DNA from: Clostridia bacterium
Lineage (GTDB): Bacteria; Bacillota; Clostridia; Christensenellales; Aristaeellaceae
Assembly: GCA_017526525.1 (NCBI GenBank)
Contig: JAFXRG010000022.1
Coordinates: forward strand, 1-64,000
Length of the DNA: 64,000 nucleotides
Reading direction: 5' to 3'
Shown here one piece after another: positions 56,385-64,000 of this stretch (positions are counted from its first letter, which is position 1; every line of letters starts with the position of its first letter). Under the pieces are notes generated by a model that did not search any database, was not told where the DNA came from, and saw only the letters and a program-made list of their open reading frames with translations. Position numbers and translations under genes: made by a program.

Positions 56385-57521
56385 ATGAAACGCAGGGTAT
56401 TTCTGATCATCATGGCGGCAATCCTGAGCATGACCGCGGCGGCCTTTGCGGTGGAACTGACCTGGAATCAGAGCTGCGTCAAAAAGACATCTCAGTCCAC
56501 AACGCTGTACGTTGACATCAACGGCGAGCTGACGGCAACCAGCGAACTGCCCGGGGGAACCTATATCCGGACCACCGGACAGAGCATGGAGGGGAAAACC
56601 GGCATTTCCTACAGCGCCAACAACAGCGATCCCCTTTACGGATATATTGACGGTTCCGTGATTGTTTCCGCGGCGCAGACGGTTACACTGCCCAACGGGG
56701 AGCCGGTGGTCGTGGGCGAGGCGCTGGTACGCAGCCGGCAGGCCCTGAACCTCTGGCTGGATATGAACTACGGGGTAACCCTGGACGGCCAGACCTATAC
56801 CGACGAAAACGGTGAGGAGCACGAAATCGGCAATGAAGCCGCGGCCGGGGATACCAATGCCCTGGGAGACGCCATCTGGGCCCGGGCAGTCAGCTCAGCC
56901 TTCGTTCACAACGGCGCGGACGTCCGGACGGTATGCCGGGACGACGACGGAAACGAGACGGAGGTCCAGGTGCGCTACCTGGGAATGATGCGTTCCGTAA
57001 TTCTCGTGAACGGCGAGGAACAGCTGGTGGATACCTGCCGGCTGGCCTGGGAATCGGAAGCGCCTGAAAGCCAGATGCTGGCCATGGTCCGATCCGAACT
57101 TTCCAACGTGCGGTTCCTGGAAAAGCCCTCCGGAAAAATCATGTGCCGGGTGCATGGCGGGCTTATGGTACAGGTGCTGAAAGTCGGCGCCCACTATACG
57201 CTGGTGGATATCAACCAGGACGGTATGCCCCTGGGATATATCCTCAACGACAGCCTGGAGTTTTATCCCAACGCCCCGATCAGCTATCAGACCGGGAAGG
57301 TCAGCGTCCGGGGAAAAATCACCGGGAGATTTGATCCCATTGCGGTGTATGCCGAGGACCGGAACGGCGCCCGGGTGGTCGGCCGGTTCAACGTGGGGTA
57401 CCCGCTGACGGTTTACGCCCGGAACGACAAATGGTCCGAGGTGGACGCCGGAGGATATCATGGGTATATCCTGAACCAGTATATTACCATGGACGGGGAA
57501 GTTACGGCGGCGGAACAATAA
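56385..57521 (+). CDS. Secreted protein with SH3-like repeats (378 aa)
   Basis: The ATG at 56385 follows GGAGGGG. Signal peptide MKRRVFLIIMAAILSMTAAAFA. It holds a first SH3-like segment, a CAP/Ig-like middle (SSAFVHNGADVRTVCRDDDG) and two further SH3-like units near the end (SGKIMCRVHGGLMVQVLKVG, and VVGRFNVGYPLTVYARNDKW followed by GYHGYILNQYI). It probably binds the cell wall. Confidence 0.7.
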   Translation: MKRRVFLIIMAAILSMTAAAFAVELTWNQSCVKKTSQSTTLYVDINGELTATSELPGGTYIRTTGQSMEGKTGISYSANNSDPLYGYIDGSVIVSAAQTVTLPNGEPVVVGEALVRSRQALNLWLDMNYGVTLDGQTYTDENGEEHEIGNEAAAGDTNALGDAIWARAVSSAFVHNGADVRTVCRDDDGNETEVQVRYLGMMRSVILVNGEEQLVDTCRLAWESEAPESQMLAMVRSELSNVRFLEKPSGKIMCRVHGGLMVQVLKVGAHYTLVDINQDGMPLGYILNDSLEFYPNAPISYQTGKVSVRGKITGRFDPIAVYAEDRNGARVVGRFNVGYPLTVYARNDKWSEVDAGGYHGYILNQYITMDGEVTAAEQ

Positions 57522-57541
57522 CCGGAGCCGCCGGATTCAGC

Positions 57542-58453
57542 CTATTCCGTGAAACCGATAATGTCCGCTACCCGCTGCTCGTTTTCCGCCAGCAGGGTGA
57601 GACGGGCATTTTTCTTTTGGGTTTTGTACATCAGGGCGGAGGAGGGTCCGCCGTCCAGGTTATAGACCCATTCGGTCACAAAATGCCGGGAGAAAAAACG
57701 GTTGAGCCGATGCAGGGAAAGGCCGTAGGCGTTATTGTTCCGGCGCACATGCAGCAGCAGGTAATTATTCCGGTTTACCCGGGCCAGGATGGTCCGGCGG
57801 TGATTCCGGTCCGCCAGGGGCCAGGTATCCGTTTCCGGCAGCAGGTCCACCCCGAAGGCCTGCATGGCGCAGGGCTCGAAGAAGGCCCAGGTCTGCCGGG
57901 GATCCGTCATCAGCACGGTTTCCGGATCCGCTCCCCGGTAAAGATCGATGCCGTTGCCGGAAAGGGCCAGGCCGTAGAAGGGAATGCCATTCAGGTAACG
58001 GAGCACCTCTCCGTCCGTGATGACCAGGGAACCCAGGGTGGTAAAATAATAATCCTCCGGGGTGCCGGGATAGCTTTCCGGAATATCGGGATAGCGTTCG
58101 GTGATATATCCGCTGGCGTTGGCGGCCAGCACGATTTCGGGGACGCTTTTGGCCAGCACCATGGGCTTTGCCAGGTCCGTTCCCCAGGGGGCGTTGACCT
58201 TGCGGATCTGGCGTTCCGGATCCTTCACCCAGATTTTGGTGAGGTAGCACTGGATGCTGTCCAGCGTAAAGCTTTCGATGGTATAAATCAGCGTATCCGA
58301 CTGATAGGAGGCAACCCGGCTTTTTTTGAAGGTATACTCCGCCGGGGGATATTCGGTAACATCCTCAAGGGTGGCGGCAGAAGAACCCTCCCCGGACGCG
58401 GCGGAGAGGCAGAAGAAGAGGGACAGCAGTATGCACAGAAAACGCCGGACCAA
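57542..58453 (-). CDS. Secreted phosphodiester glycosidase (NAGPA) family protein (303 aa)
   Basis: Signal peptide MVRRFLCILLSLFFCLSAASG. The NAGPA (DUF2233) fold is shown by IVLAANASGYI, GSLVITDGEVLRY and NLDGGPSSALMY, the last being the family signature near the active site. Such proteins act on exopolysaccharide or cell-wall phosphodiester sugars. Confidence 0.85.
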   Translation of the reverse strand: MVRRFLCILLSLFFCLSAASGEGSSAATLEDVTEYPPAEYTFKKSRVASYQSDTLIYTIESFTLDSIQCYLTKIWVKDPERQIRKVNAPWGTDLAKPMVLAKSVPEIVLAANASGYITERYPDIPESYPGTPEDYYFTTLGSLVITDGEVLRYLNGIPFYGLALSGNGIDLYRGADPETVLMTDPRQTWAFFEPCAMQAFGVDLLPETDTWPLADRNHRRTILARVNRNNYLLLHVRRNNNAYGLSLHRLNRFFSRHFVTEWVYNLDGGPSSALMYKTQKKNARLTLLAENEQRVADIIGFTE

Positions 58454-58459
58454 GGGGGA

Positions 58460-58660
58460 TCATTCCTCTCTTTTGCGTTCTTGTTCCTTTCGGGCGATGA
58501 GCCAGGCAGCGCCTATGATTCCCAGCCCCACCAGGAACAGGATGTTCCCGATCACCGAGATCAGGGAACCGGTTTGATTGTGAATATTCATTCCCACAAT
58601 GCTCAGCACCAGGCCGAGAATCCACAGGATTCCCCCGGGCAGCACAAGCTTTCTGTTCAT
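58460..58660 (-). CDS. Small membrane protein (66 aa)
   Basis: Two transmembrane helices (LPGGILWILGLVLSIVGM and ILFLVGLGIIGAAWLIA) and a basic C-terminal tail (RKEQERKREE). GGAGGTATCC lies upstream of the minus-strand ATG. Seven bases separate it from the glycosidase gene, so the two form an operon. Function unknown. Confidence 0.7.
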   Translation of the reverse strand: MNRKLVLPGGILWILGLVLSIVGMNIHNQTGSLISVIGNILFLVGLGIIGAAWLIARKEQERKREE

Positions 58661-58743
58661 CCGGATACCTCCGTTTTCATAAAGGATTCCGGTTCATTGT
58701 ACCCGTTTACGGGAGTGCCGTCAATGCGTCGCCGGCGGCGTGC

Positions 58744-58772
58744 TTGTCAGCGATGACGGAAATGTGTATAAT
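58744..58772 (+). promoter_or_regulatory. murA promoter
   Basis: TTGTCA (58744-58749), 17-bp spacer, TATAAT (58767-58772), 40 bases before murA. Confidence 0.8.
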
Positions 58773-58812
58773 ATTATGAAACGCTGTAATGCCCGGCAGG
58801 AGGTGAATGTGA

Positions 58813-60078
58813 TTGGGTAAAGAGCGGATGCTTGTGACCGGCGGTCACTCGCTGGAGGGACAGGTCCGGGTCAGCGGCGGCAAGAACACGGCCGTCGCGG
58901 TGATTCCTGCTACGCTTCTTTCCGATGAACCCTGTACGATTGAAAATCTGCCGGACATTGAGGATGTTCACGCGCTGGCCGATATTCTGCAGGAACTGGG
59001 AGCCAGGGTGGACTACGAGCCCGGCAAGATGATGCGGGTGGATCCGCGTCCGGCGGAGGGAACCTCCGTTTCCTATCACAACGCACAGCGGCTGCGGGCC
59101 AGCTATTATCTGCTGGGGGCCCTGCTGGGCCGGTGCGGCCACGCGAGGGTGCCCACACCCGGCGGCTGTGAAATCGGCACCCGGCCGGTGGACCAGCACC
59201 TGAAAGGCTTTCAGGCCATCGGCGCGGAGGCCGGGGAGATCGGCGGCGTGCTGAGCGCCGACTGCGACAACCTGACCGGCGGCGATGTCTTCTTTGATAT
59301 GGTTACGGTGGGCGCCACGGTGAACGTGATGCTGGCAGCCGTGAAGGCCAAGGGAAACACGGTGATTTACAACGCTGCCAAGGAGCCGCACATCGTTGAC
59401 CTGGCCAACTTCCTGAACAGTATGGGCGCCCGGGTCAAGGGCGCCGGAACCGACATTATCCGGATCCGGGGCGTACAGTATATGCACGGAAGCACCTACG
59501 CGGTGATTCCGGACCAGATTGAAACCGGCACCCTGATGATTGCCGCGGCCGCCACCGGCGGGGACGTGATTATCACCAACTGCATTCCTACCCATATGGA
59601 CGCGCTGAGCGCGAAGCTGCTGGAGATGGGTGTGAAGGTGACGGACCAGGATGACGCCATCCGGGTGCACGTGGTGGGTCCCCGGCGGGCCATTAACGTC
59701 AAGACCCAGGTTTATCCCGGATTCCCCACGGACCTGCAGCAGCCCATGAGCGCGCTGCTGACCACGGCCAGGGGAACCAGCATTGTGACGGAAACCATTT
59801 TTGAGCAGCGCTTCCGCCATCTGGATGAAATCCGCCGGATGGGCGCCCACGTGCGGGTAATGGGGCGTTCGGCCATTATTGAAGGTGTTCCGGAGCTTTA
59901 CAGCGCGCCGATGACGGCCACGGACCTGCGGGCAGGCGCTGCGCTGATCATTGCCAGCCTGATGGCCAGGGGCACCTCGGAAATCTATGAGCCAGGTTAC
60001 ATCGACCGCGGATATGAACATATTGAGGACAAGCTTCGTTCTCTTGGTGCGGAAATCAGGCGGGAGCCGGTTCTGTAA
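58813..60078 (+). CDS. murA: UDP-N-acetylglucosamine 1-carboxyvinyltransferase (421 aa)
   Basis: First committed enzyme of peptidoglycan synthesis; adds enolpyruvate to UDP-GlcNAc and is the fosfomycin target. GGKNTAVAVIPATLL holds the N-terminal Lys; the catalytic Cys is kept in PGGCEIGTRPVDQHLKGF. FPTDLQQPMSALL and IFEQRFRHLDE follow as usual. The TTG at 58813 follows AGGAGGTG. Confidence 0.95.
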   Translation: MGKERMLVTGGHSLEGQVRVSGGKNTAVAVIPATLLSDEPCTIENLPDIEDVHALADILQELGARVDYEPGKMMRVDPRPAEGTSVSYHNAQRLRASYYLLGALLGRCGHARVPTPGGCEIGTRPVDQHLKGFQAIGAEAGEIGGVLSADCDNLTGGDVFFDMVTVGATVNVMLAAVKAKGNTVIYNAAKEPHIVDLANFLNSMGARVKGAGTDIIRIRGVQYMHGSTYAVIPDQIETGTLMIAAAATGGDVIITNCIPTHMDALSAKLLEMGVKVTDQDDAIRVHVVGPRRAINVKTQVYPGFPTDLQQPMSALLTTARGTSIVTETIFEQRFRHLDEIRRMGAHVRVMGRSAIIEGVPELYSAPMTATDLRAGAALIIASLMARGTSEIYEPGYIDRGYEHIEDKLRSLGAEIRREPVL

Positions 60079-60095
60079 CCGGAAGGGAGAAGTTC

Positions 60096-60620
60096 ATGAA
60101 TAATCCGTTCGAGGTACTGGGTCTGAAGGGGTGGGCGGACCAGGATGAAATCCGGACCGCCTACCGGACACTGGTGAAACAGTGTCATCCGGACATGATT
60201 CAGGACCCTTTGCTCAAGGAGGAAGCGCAGACCCGTATGGTTCAGCTGAACCTGGCCTACGAGGAAGCCCTGCGGCTGGCCTCGCCGCGGGGGACCGCTC
60301 CGGCGAGTCCCCAGCCTTCCGTGGCGGAAGCCATTCTGATGGCGGAGCGGGCCCTGGCCCGGGACAATCCGGAGGCCGCCCTGCGCCAGCTGCTGCTCAG
60401 CGACAAGCGGGACGGAGACTGGTATTACACCCAGGGCAAGGTCCTGATGGCGATGGAGCAGTTTGAAAGCGCCCACCAGTCCTTCCGGGAGGCGGTTCGC
60501 CGAAGCCCCGAGAACAACGTATACCGCAGCGGAGCCCTGGCGGCCGTGGTGGCCCAGCGGGAGGCGGAAACGCTTCACGGGAAAATGAAAAAAGTGCTGA
60601 AAAGCTTTCGGAAAAAATAA
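60096..60620 (+). CDS. J-domain (DnaJ-like) protein (174 aa)
   Basis: N-terminal J domain (NNPFEVLGL, YRTLVKQCHPDMIQD with the HPD motif, LNLAYEEAL) that would stimulate a DnaK. The rest has a TPR-like helical pattern (MAEQ... ALRQLLLSDKRDGDWYYTQG). No zinc finger or client-binding domain of DnaJ. It follows murA by 17 bp. Confidence 0.85.
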   Translation: MNNPFEVLGLKGWADQDEIRTAYRTLVKQCHPDMIQDPLLKEEAQTRMVQLNLAYEEALRLASPRGTAPASPQPSVAEAILMAERALARDNPEAALRQLLLSDKRDGDWYYTQGKVLMAMEQFESAHQSFREAVRRSPENNVYRSGALAAVVAQREAETLHGKMKKVLKSFRKK

Positions 60621-60648
60621 GCCGTCCCGGCGAGGGACGGCTGTTTTA
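60620..60648 (+). terminator. Terminator of the murA operon
   Basis: AGCCGTCCC (60620-60628) pairs with GGGACGGCT (60634-60642), followed by GTTTTAATT. Confidence 0.85.
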
Positions 60649-60666
60649 ATTGATGGGGAAAATGCA

Positions 60667-61986
60667 TCAGCTTTTTCCGGCTTCGCTGTGCTGGGCGGTC
60701 AGGAAGTGCTTTCTGCCGACGGTCAGGAAAAGGAAGCCCAGAACAAAGAGCAGGATGATGCTCAGGATGCCGAAGCAGGCTTTTCCCGTTATACCGTAGA
60801 ACAGCTCATACAGCGCGGGGCCGATAACGCAGGCAAACTTTCCGAAAATATCCATAAAGCCGAAATATTCGCCGCTGCGTTCCGGCGGGATCAGCTGGCC
60901 GAAATAGCTGCGGCTGAGGGCCTGAATGCCGCCCTGCACGGTACCCACCAGCGTGGCCAGCACCCAGAAGAGAACCTGGCTGATGCCGACGGCCTTTTCC
61001 GCGGTGAGCCCAAGGGAACCGCTGAAGTCCACAATATAGCCCATCAGGAAGCCGATGATGGTGATGAAGGCATACATCAGCACCGAGAAGGTAATCAGCT
61101 TCAGGGCGCCGACCTTTTTGGACAGCCGGCCGAAGAGAATGCTGCAGGGCATGGCGACCACCTGGGTGACCACCAGGGCCAGAATCATTCCGATGGAACC
61201 GAGCCCCAGGGTGTCTCCGTACTTGGTGGCCATGGAAATGATGGTATCCACCCCGTCAATATAGAAGAAATAAGCCAGCAGGAAGAACAGGATTGCCCGG
61301 TTCCTGAAGATGCTCTTCAGGGTGGTGATGGTGTTTTTCCAGGCAGCTTTGCCCAGTTCCTTCGGCGGGGTATCCACATAGGATACCTGATGCACGTTTT
61401 TCATAAAGGGAATGGAGAAAACGAGCCACCAGACCGGAACGATCAGCACGGCGATGCGCATGCTCAGTTCGCTCATTTTCATGAGGAGCATAATGCCGAT
61501 GGAGATCAGGAAGGGAATGGTGCTGCCGCCGATATAGCCCATGGCGAATCCCCAGGAGCTGACCTCGTCCATTCTTTCCGGCCGGGTCACGTCCGTGAGG
61601 AAGCTGTCATAGAACATATTTGCGCCCCCGAAACCGATCCGGCTGATGATGAACCCGATCAGCATCAGCTTCCAGTCCCCGAAAATGCCCATGACCGCCG
61701 TAAAGGCAACCCCGGTGATCATGAAGCCCAGCCAGAGCTTTTTCTTCATTCCGCGGAAATCGGCAACGGCTCCGAGATACGGGGAGAGAACCGCCACCAG
61801 CAGATTGGCAAAGGAAACCGCCAGTCCGTACAGATAGTCCCCGGTGGTGCCTTTTCCGGCAATCTGGGAATACAGAATGGGGAAGATGGCCGCCATGATG
61901 TTGGTGGCATAAACGGAGTTGGCCCAGTCATAAAAAATCCAGGACCACTCCGATTTGGTAAAGCGTTTCTTTTTTCCGGAAGCCAA
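60667..61986 (-). CDS. MFS transporter, UMF1/Atg22-like (439 aa)
   Basis: Twelve-helix permease. WIFYDWANSVYATNIMAAIFP at the start and LSPYLGAVADFRGMKKK are typical of the UMF1 group, named after vacuole effluxer Atg22. GTVQGGIQALSRSYFGQLIPPERSGEYFGF is the second family landmark. Substrate unknown; relatives may export amino acids or peptides. A promoter lies at 62058-62031. Confidence 0.9.
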   Translation of the reverse strand: MASGKKKRFTKSEWSWIFYDWANSVYATNIMAAIFPILYSQIAGKGTTGDYLYGLAVSFANLLVAVLSPYLGAVADFRGMKKKLWLGFMITGVAFTAVMGIFGDWKLMLIGFIISRIGFGGANMFYDSFLTDVTRPERMDEVSSWGFAMGYIGGSTIPFLISIGIMLLMKMSELSMRIAVLIVPVWWLVFSIPFMKNVHQVSYVDTPPKELGKAAWKNTITTLKSIFRNRAILFFLLAYFFYIDGVDTIISMATKYGDTLGLGSIGMILALVVTQVVAMPCSILFGRLSKKVGALKLITFSVLMYAFITIIGFLMGYIVDFSGSLGLTAEKAVGISQVLFWVLATLVGTVQGGIQALSRSYFGQLIPPERSGEYFGFMDIFGKFACVIGPALYELFYGITGKACFGILSIILLFVLGFLFLTVGRKHFLTAQHSEAGKS

Positions 61987-62030
61987 GGAGATGACGCCCC
62001 CTTTTATCTTTCAGTTTTTTCCTGTATTCT

Positions 62031-62058
62031 ATTGTATCCCGCCCCGGGTTTTTGTCAA
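62031..62058 (-). promoter_or_regulatory. Promoter of the MFS gene
   Basis: On the minus strand TTGACA (62058-62053), 16-bp spacer, TACAAT (62036-62031). Confidence 0.75.
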
Positions 62059-62094
62059 TCACCTGTATTTTGGCATAGAGGAGCCAAAGCGGCT

Positions 62095-62123
62095 TTGCAT
62101 ATTTCCGGCAGGTGCGGTATAAT
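62095..62123 (+). promoter_or_regulatory. Promoter of the zinc-ribbon BI-1 gene
   Basis: TTGCAT (62095-62100), 17-bp spacer, TATAAT (62118-62123), 70 bases before the gene. Confidence 0.75.
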
Positions 62124-62193
62124 GCAGTAACGTTGCGGAAAAGTTCCGCAACAGCAAAGCTGCCTGTGGGAGCAGAGAAAGGACTGTATACTG

Positions 62194-63015
62194 ATGAAAT
62201 GCCCGAATTGTCAGACCGAAAATGAAAACAACGCCCAGTATTGTACCGCCTGCGGCGCAAGGCTGGAAAACGATTCCCAGCAGCTGGCCGGCGGCCTGAA
62301 GGCTGTGACCGGCGGCAGCCTTGTCTTCGGCAAGAAGGCCCGGGAAGCCCGGATGCGGGAAATTGTGGATCCCTCCCAGGAAATCTCCGTACAGGCTTAC
62401 AACGGCGTGATCGGCATTGTTCTTCTGTGGGGACTGGTCATCAACTATCTGCTCTGCAAGAATGTGGGCAGCTATACCAACATTTTCCCGAATATGAGCC
62501 CGCTGGCTTTTGTGATCGCCTATGTGGTGGTGGCCGCGATCGGAATCGGCATCACGGTGAAATCCCAGAACCCGTTTGTCAGCTTCCTAGGATATAACCT
62601 GGTGGTGGTTCCTTTCGGCATTGTGATTGCAACGCTGGTTGAAACCTACGGCGGGGTGGATTCGGCCCCGGTTACCCAGGCGTTCCTGTATACCGTGCTG
62701 ATTGCCGTGGCCATGGTGGCGACGGTGGTGGTGTTCCCCCGGGCGTTTGAGAAAATGGGCAGGGCCCTGGGCGTTGCCCTGCTGGCGCTGATCCTGTGCG
62801 AAGTGATTCTGCTGATCTTCCGCGTGCCCCAGATCTGGACCAGCTGGCTTGCCGCCGGACTGTTCAGCCTGTATCTGGGCTATGATATCTACCGCTCCCA
62901 GCAGTATCCGAAGACCATCAAGAACGCGGTGGCTTCCGCGCTGGATATTTATATGGACCTGGCAAACCTGTTCGTCCGGATTCTGCAGATTATCGGAAAC
63001 AGCAAGGACAACTGA
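62194..63015 (+). CDS. Zinc-ribbon plus Bax inhibitor-1-like membrane protein (273 aa)
   Basis: Residues 1-25 form a double CxxC zinc ribbon (MKCPNCQTENENNAQYCTAC). After a linker seven hydrophobic helices follow, ending in YLGYDIYRSQQYPKTIK and ALDIYMDLANLFVRILQIIG, the conserved BI-1/YccA C-terminus with its Asp residues. Bacterial BI-1 proteins (e.g. YetJ) are pH-sensitive calcium leak channels. The added zinc ribbon is unusual and may sense or bind a partner in the cytosol. Confidence 0.85.
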   Translation: MKCPNCQTENENNAQYCTACGARLENDSQQLAGGLKAVTGGSLVFGKKAREARMREIVDPSQEISVQAYNGVIGIVLLWGLVINYLLCKNVGSYTNIFPNMSPLAFVIAYVVVAAIGIGITVKSQNPFVSFLGYNLVVVPFGIVIATLVETYGGVDSAPVTQAFLYTVLIAVAMVATVVVFPRAFEKMGRALGVALLALILCEVILLIFRVPQIWTSWLAAGLFSLYLGYDIYRSQQYPKTIKNAVASALDIYMDLANLFVRILQIIGNSKDN

Positions 63016-63040
63016 TCCGCCGAAAACAATAAAAAAGAAT

Positions 63041-63078
63041 AAGCAGCGCCCCGGAACGCGTGTTCCGGGGCGCTGCTT
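63041..63078. terminator. Bidirectional terminator between BI-1 and Nudix genes
   Basis: AAGCAGCGCCCCGGAAC pairs perfectly with its complement 63062-63078 around GCGT (17-base stem). On the minus strand ATTCTTTTTT follows, so it mainly serves the Nudix gene. Confidence 0.85.
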
Positions 63079-63095
63079 TCTCCGCGGGGCCGGGA

Positions 63096-63662
63096 TCAGA
63101 TTCCGAGCAGCCGGGCGGCTTTGAGGATGCAGACCTGTGTTTTGGCATCGGAGATGCGGCCGGCCATGACCTCCTCCACCAGTTCCTTCAGGGGAACGGT
63201 ATGGACATCCAGGAACTCGTCCTCATCCAGATGGCGGTCTCCCCTGCGGAGGCCGCGGGCCATATACATGGTGATGTATTCATCGCTGTAGGCCGGAGCG
63301 GCATGAAAATCCCCGATATTGATCCATTCGTCTGCGGTATAGCCGGTTTCTTCCCGGAGCTCCCGCTGAGCGGCGGAAAGCCGGTCTTCACCGGCGGCGT
63401 CCAGCTTGCCGGCGGGAATTTCCAGAATAACCCGGTCGATGGGATAACGGTACTGCCGCTCCATGATCACGTCGCCGTTGTCCAGCACGGGAATCACGCA
63501 GACGGCACCGATATGCCGGATCAGTTCCCGGATGGCGGAATGCCCGTTGGGCAGGCGGACGGTATCACGTTTCACATGCAGGACGATGCCGTCGAAAATT
63601 TCCTCCGAACCGGTCCGGGTTTCCCGCAGGCGGCTGTTTTCTTCCTGAGTGCTGAAATTCAT
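63096..63662 (-). CDS. Nudix hydrolase, ADP-ribose pyrophosphatase type (188 aa)
   Basis: Cleaves ADP-ribose or related nucleotide sugars. The Nudix box is GKLDAAGEDRLSAAQRELRE followed by ETGY, with metal-binding Glu residues. The N-terminal beta part (FDGIVLHVKRDTVRLPNGHS) and VIMERQYRYPIDRVILEIPAG match the NudF group. It lies 18 bp downstream of the alaS-type gene on the same strand. Confidence 0.92.
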   Translation of the reverse strand: MNFSTQEENSRLRETRTGSEEIFDGIVLHVKRDTVRLPNGHSAIRELIRHIGAVCVIPVLDNGDVIMERQYRYPIDRVILEIPAGKLDAAGEDRLSAAQRELREETGYTADEWINIGDFHAAPAYSDEYITMYMARGLRRGDRHLDEDEFLDVHTVPLKELVEEVMAGRISDAKTQVCILKAARLLGI

Positions 63663-63680
63663 CTGATCAAACCCGCTTCC

Positions 63681-64000
63681 TTATGCTTTGGGCTGAATGA
63701 CTGCCTTGATCCGGCGGACGCCGGCGGAGGAGGATTCTTCCTTCTGGATTTTGAAGGAGCCCAGCTCTCCGGTGTTTTTCGCGTGGGGACCGCCGCAGAT
63801 TTCGAAGGAATACTCTCCCATTTTGTAGGTGCGGACCGTATCGCCGTATTTGTTTTCAAACAGGCCGATGGCGCCCTTGGCTTTTGCTTCCGGAACGGTC
63901 ATTTCCTCGCAGACCACGGGAACGGCGGCGTCGATGGCCACATTCACCAGGCGTTCCACTTCCTTCAGTTCCTCGGGGGTCATTTTCCGGCCGAAGCTGA
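63681..64000 (-). CDS. alaS: Alanyl-tRNA synthetase, C-terminal end of editing domain (partial)
   Basis: The gene runs off the window. What is visible ([18 protein letters not shown], then [17 protein letters not shown]) is the end of the tRNA-SAD editing domain, with CxxxH zinc ligands that clear Ser- or Gly-tRNA(Ala). The chain ends at [11 protein letters not shown], directly after the editing domain. A normal AlaRS goes on for another 200 or so residues (C-Ala domain), so this is either the shortened clostridial AlaRS form or a free-standing editing protein (AlaX). Confidence 0.8.
   Translation of the reverse strand, partial: SFGRKMTPEELKEVERLVNVAIDAAVPVVCEEMTVPEAKAKGAIGLFENKYGDTVRTYKMGEYSFEICGGPHAKNTGELGSFKIQKEESSSAGVRRIKAVIQPKA

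Overview
The window is a chromosomal segment of a GC-rich Firmicute, most likely a gut or rumen Clostridia. Supporting signs are the rpsF-ssb-rpsR operon, a CIRCE-controlled htpG, a SCIFF ranthipeptide with its radical SAM maturase, GGAGG-type ribosome binding sites, and many secreted proteins of clostridial style. Placement near Christensenellales/Aristaeellaceae is only an impression from protein style. Two integrated elements interrupt the host backbone.

Layout. 1-1.8 kb: end of a MATE transporter and an HD-domain protein. 1.82-8.29 kb: an integrative mobilizable element (IME) with a MobV/Mob_Pre relaxase, a tyrosine integrase, a secreted cargo protein and a leftward set of unknown small genes. 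It sits inside the catalytic-loop codons (CHGNIC) of a low-molecular-weight protein tyrosine phosphatase gene, and its right end supplies a replacement 5' end. 8.25-29.5 kb: host genes, including LMW-PTP, a Cys-cluster protein, a SpoIIE/RsbU-type phosphatase, an orphan DNA methyltransferase, recA, htpG, a flavin reductase, recO, an ECF sigma/anti-sigma pair overlapping a GH2 beta-galactosidase, an L,D-transpeptidase, SCIFF and its maturase, a PLP decarboxylase, rpsF-ssb-rpsR and a MATE pump.

29.6-48.8 kb: a prophage of visibly lower GC. It lies between a 15/16-bp direct repeat that contains the -10 box of the smc promoter, so the phage end now supplies the -35 box of smc. It keeps a lysogeny module (integrase, repressor, and a TTG-started lipoprotein translationally coupled to the repressor), early genes, a helicase, VRR-NUC, a nuclease-ATPase recombination fusion, an SSB and a capsid block with a MuF protein carrying a zinc-metallopeptidase domain. 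Three internal deletion scars join the 5' part of one gene to the 3' part of another: DNA polymerase/portal (in frame), head-tail connector/tape measure, and baseplate/endolysin. No terminase, complete portal, tail or complete lysis gene remains, so it cannot be an autonomous phage as assembled.

48.8-64 kb: host genes again: smc, a secreted protease-fold protein without catalytic residues, a lysA-like decarboxylase, an orphan radical SAM protein, secreted envelope proteins, murA, a J-domain protein, a UMF1-type MFS transporter, a zinc-ribbon BI-1 membrane protein, a Nudix hydrolase and the 3' end of an alaS-type gene that ends without a C-Ala domain.

No CRISPR array, rRNA or tRNA gene was recognised.
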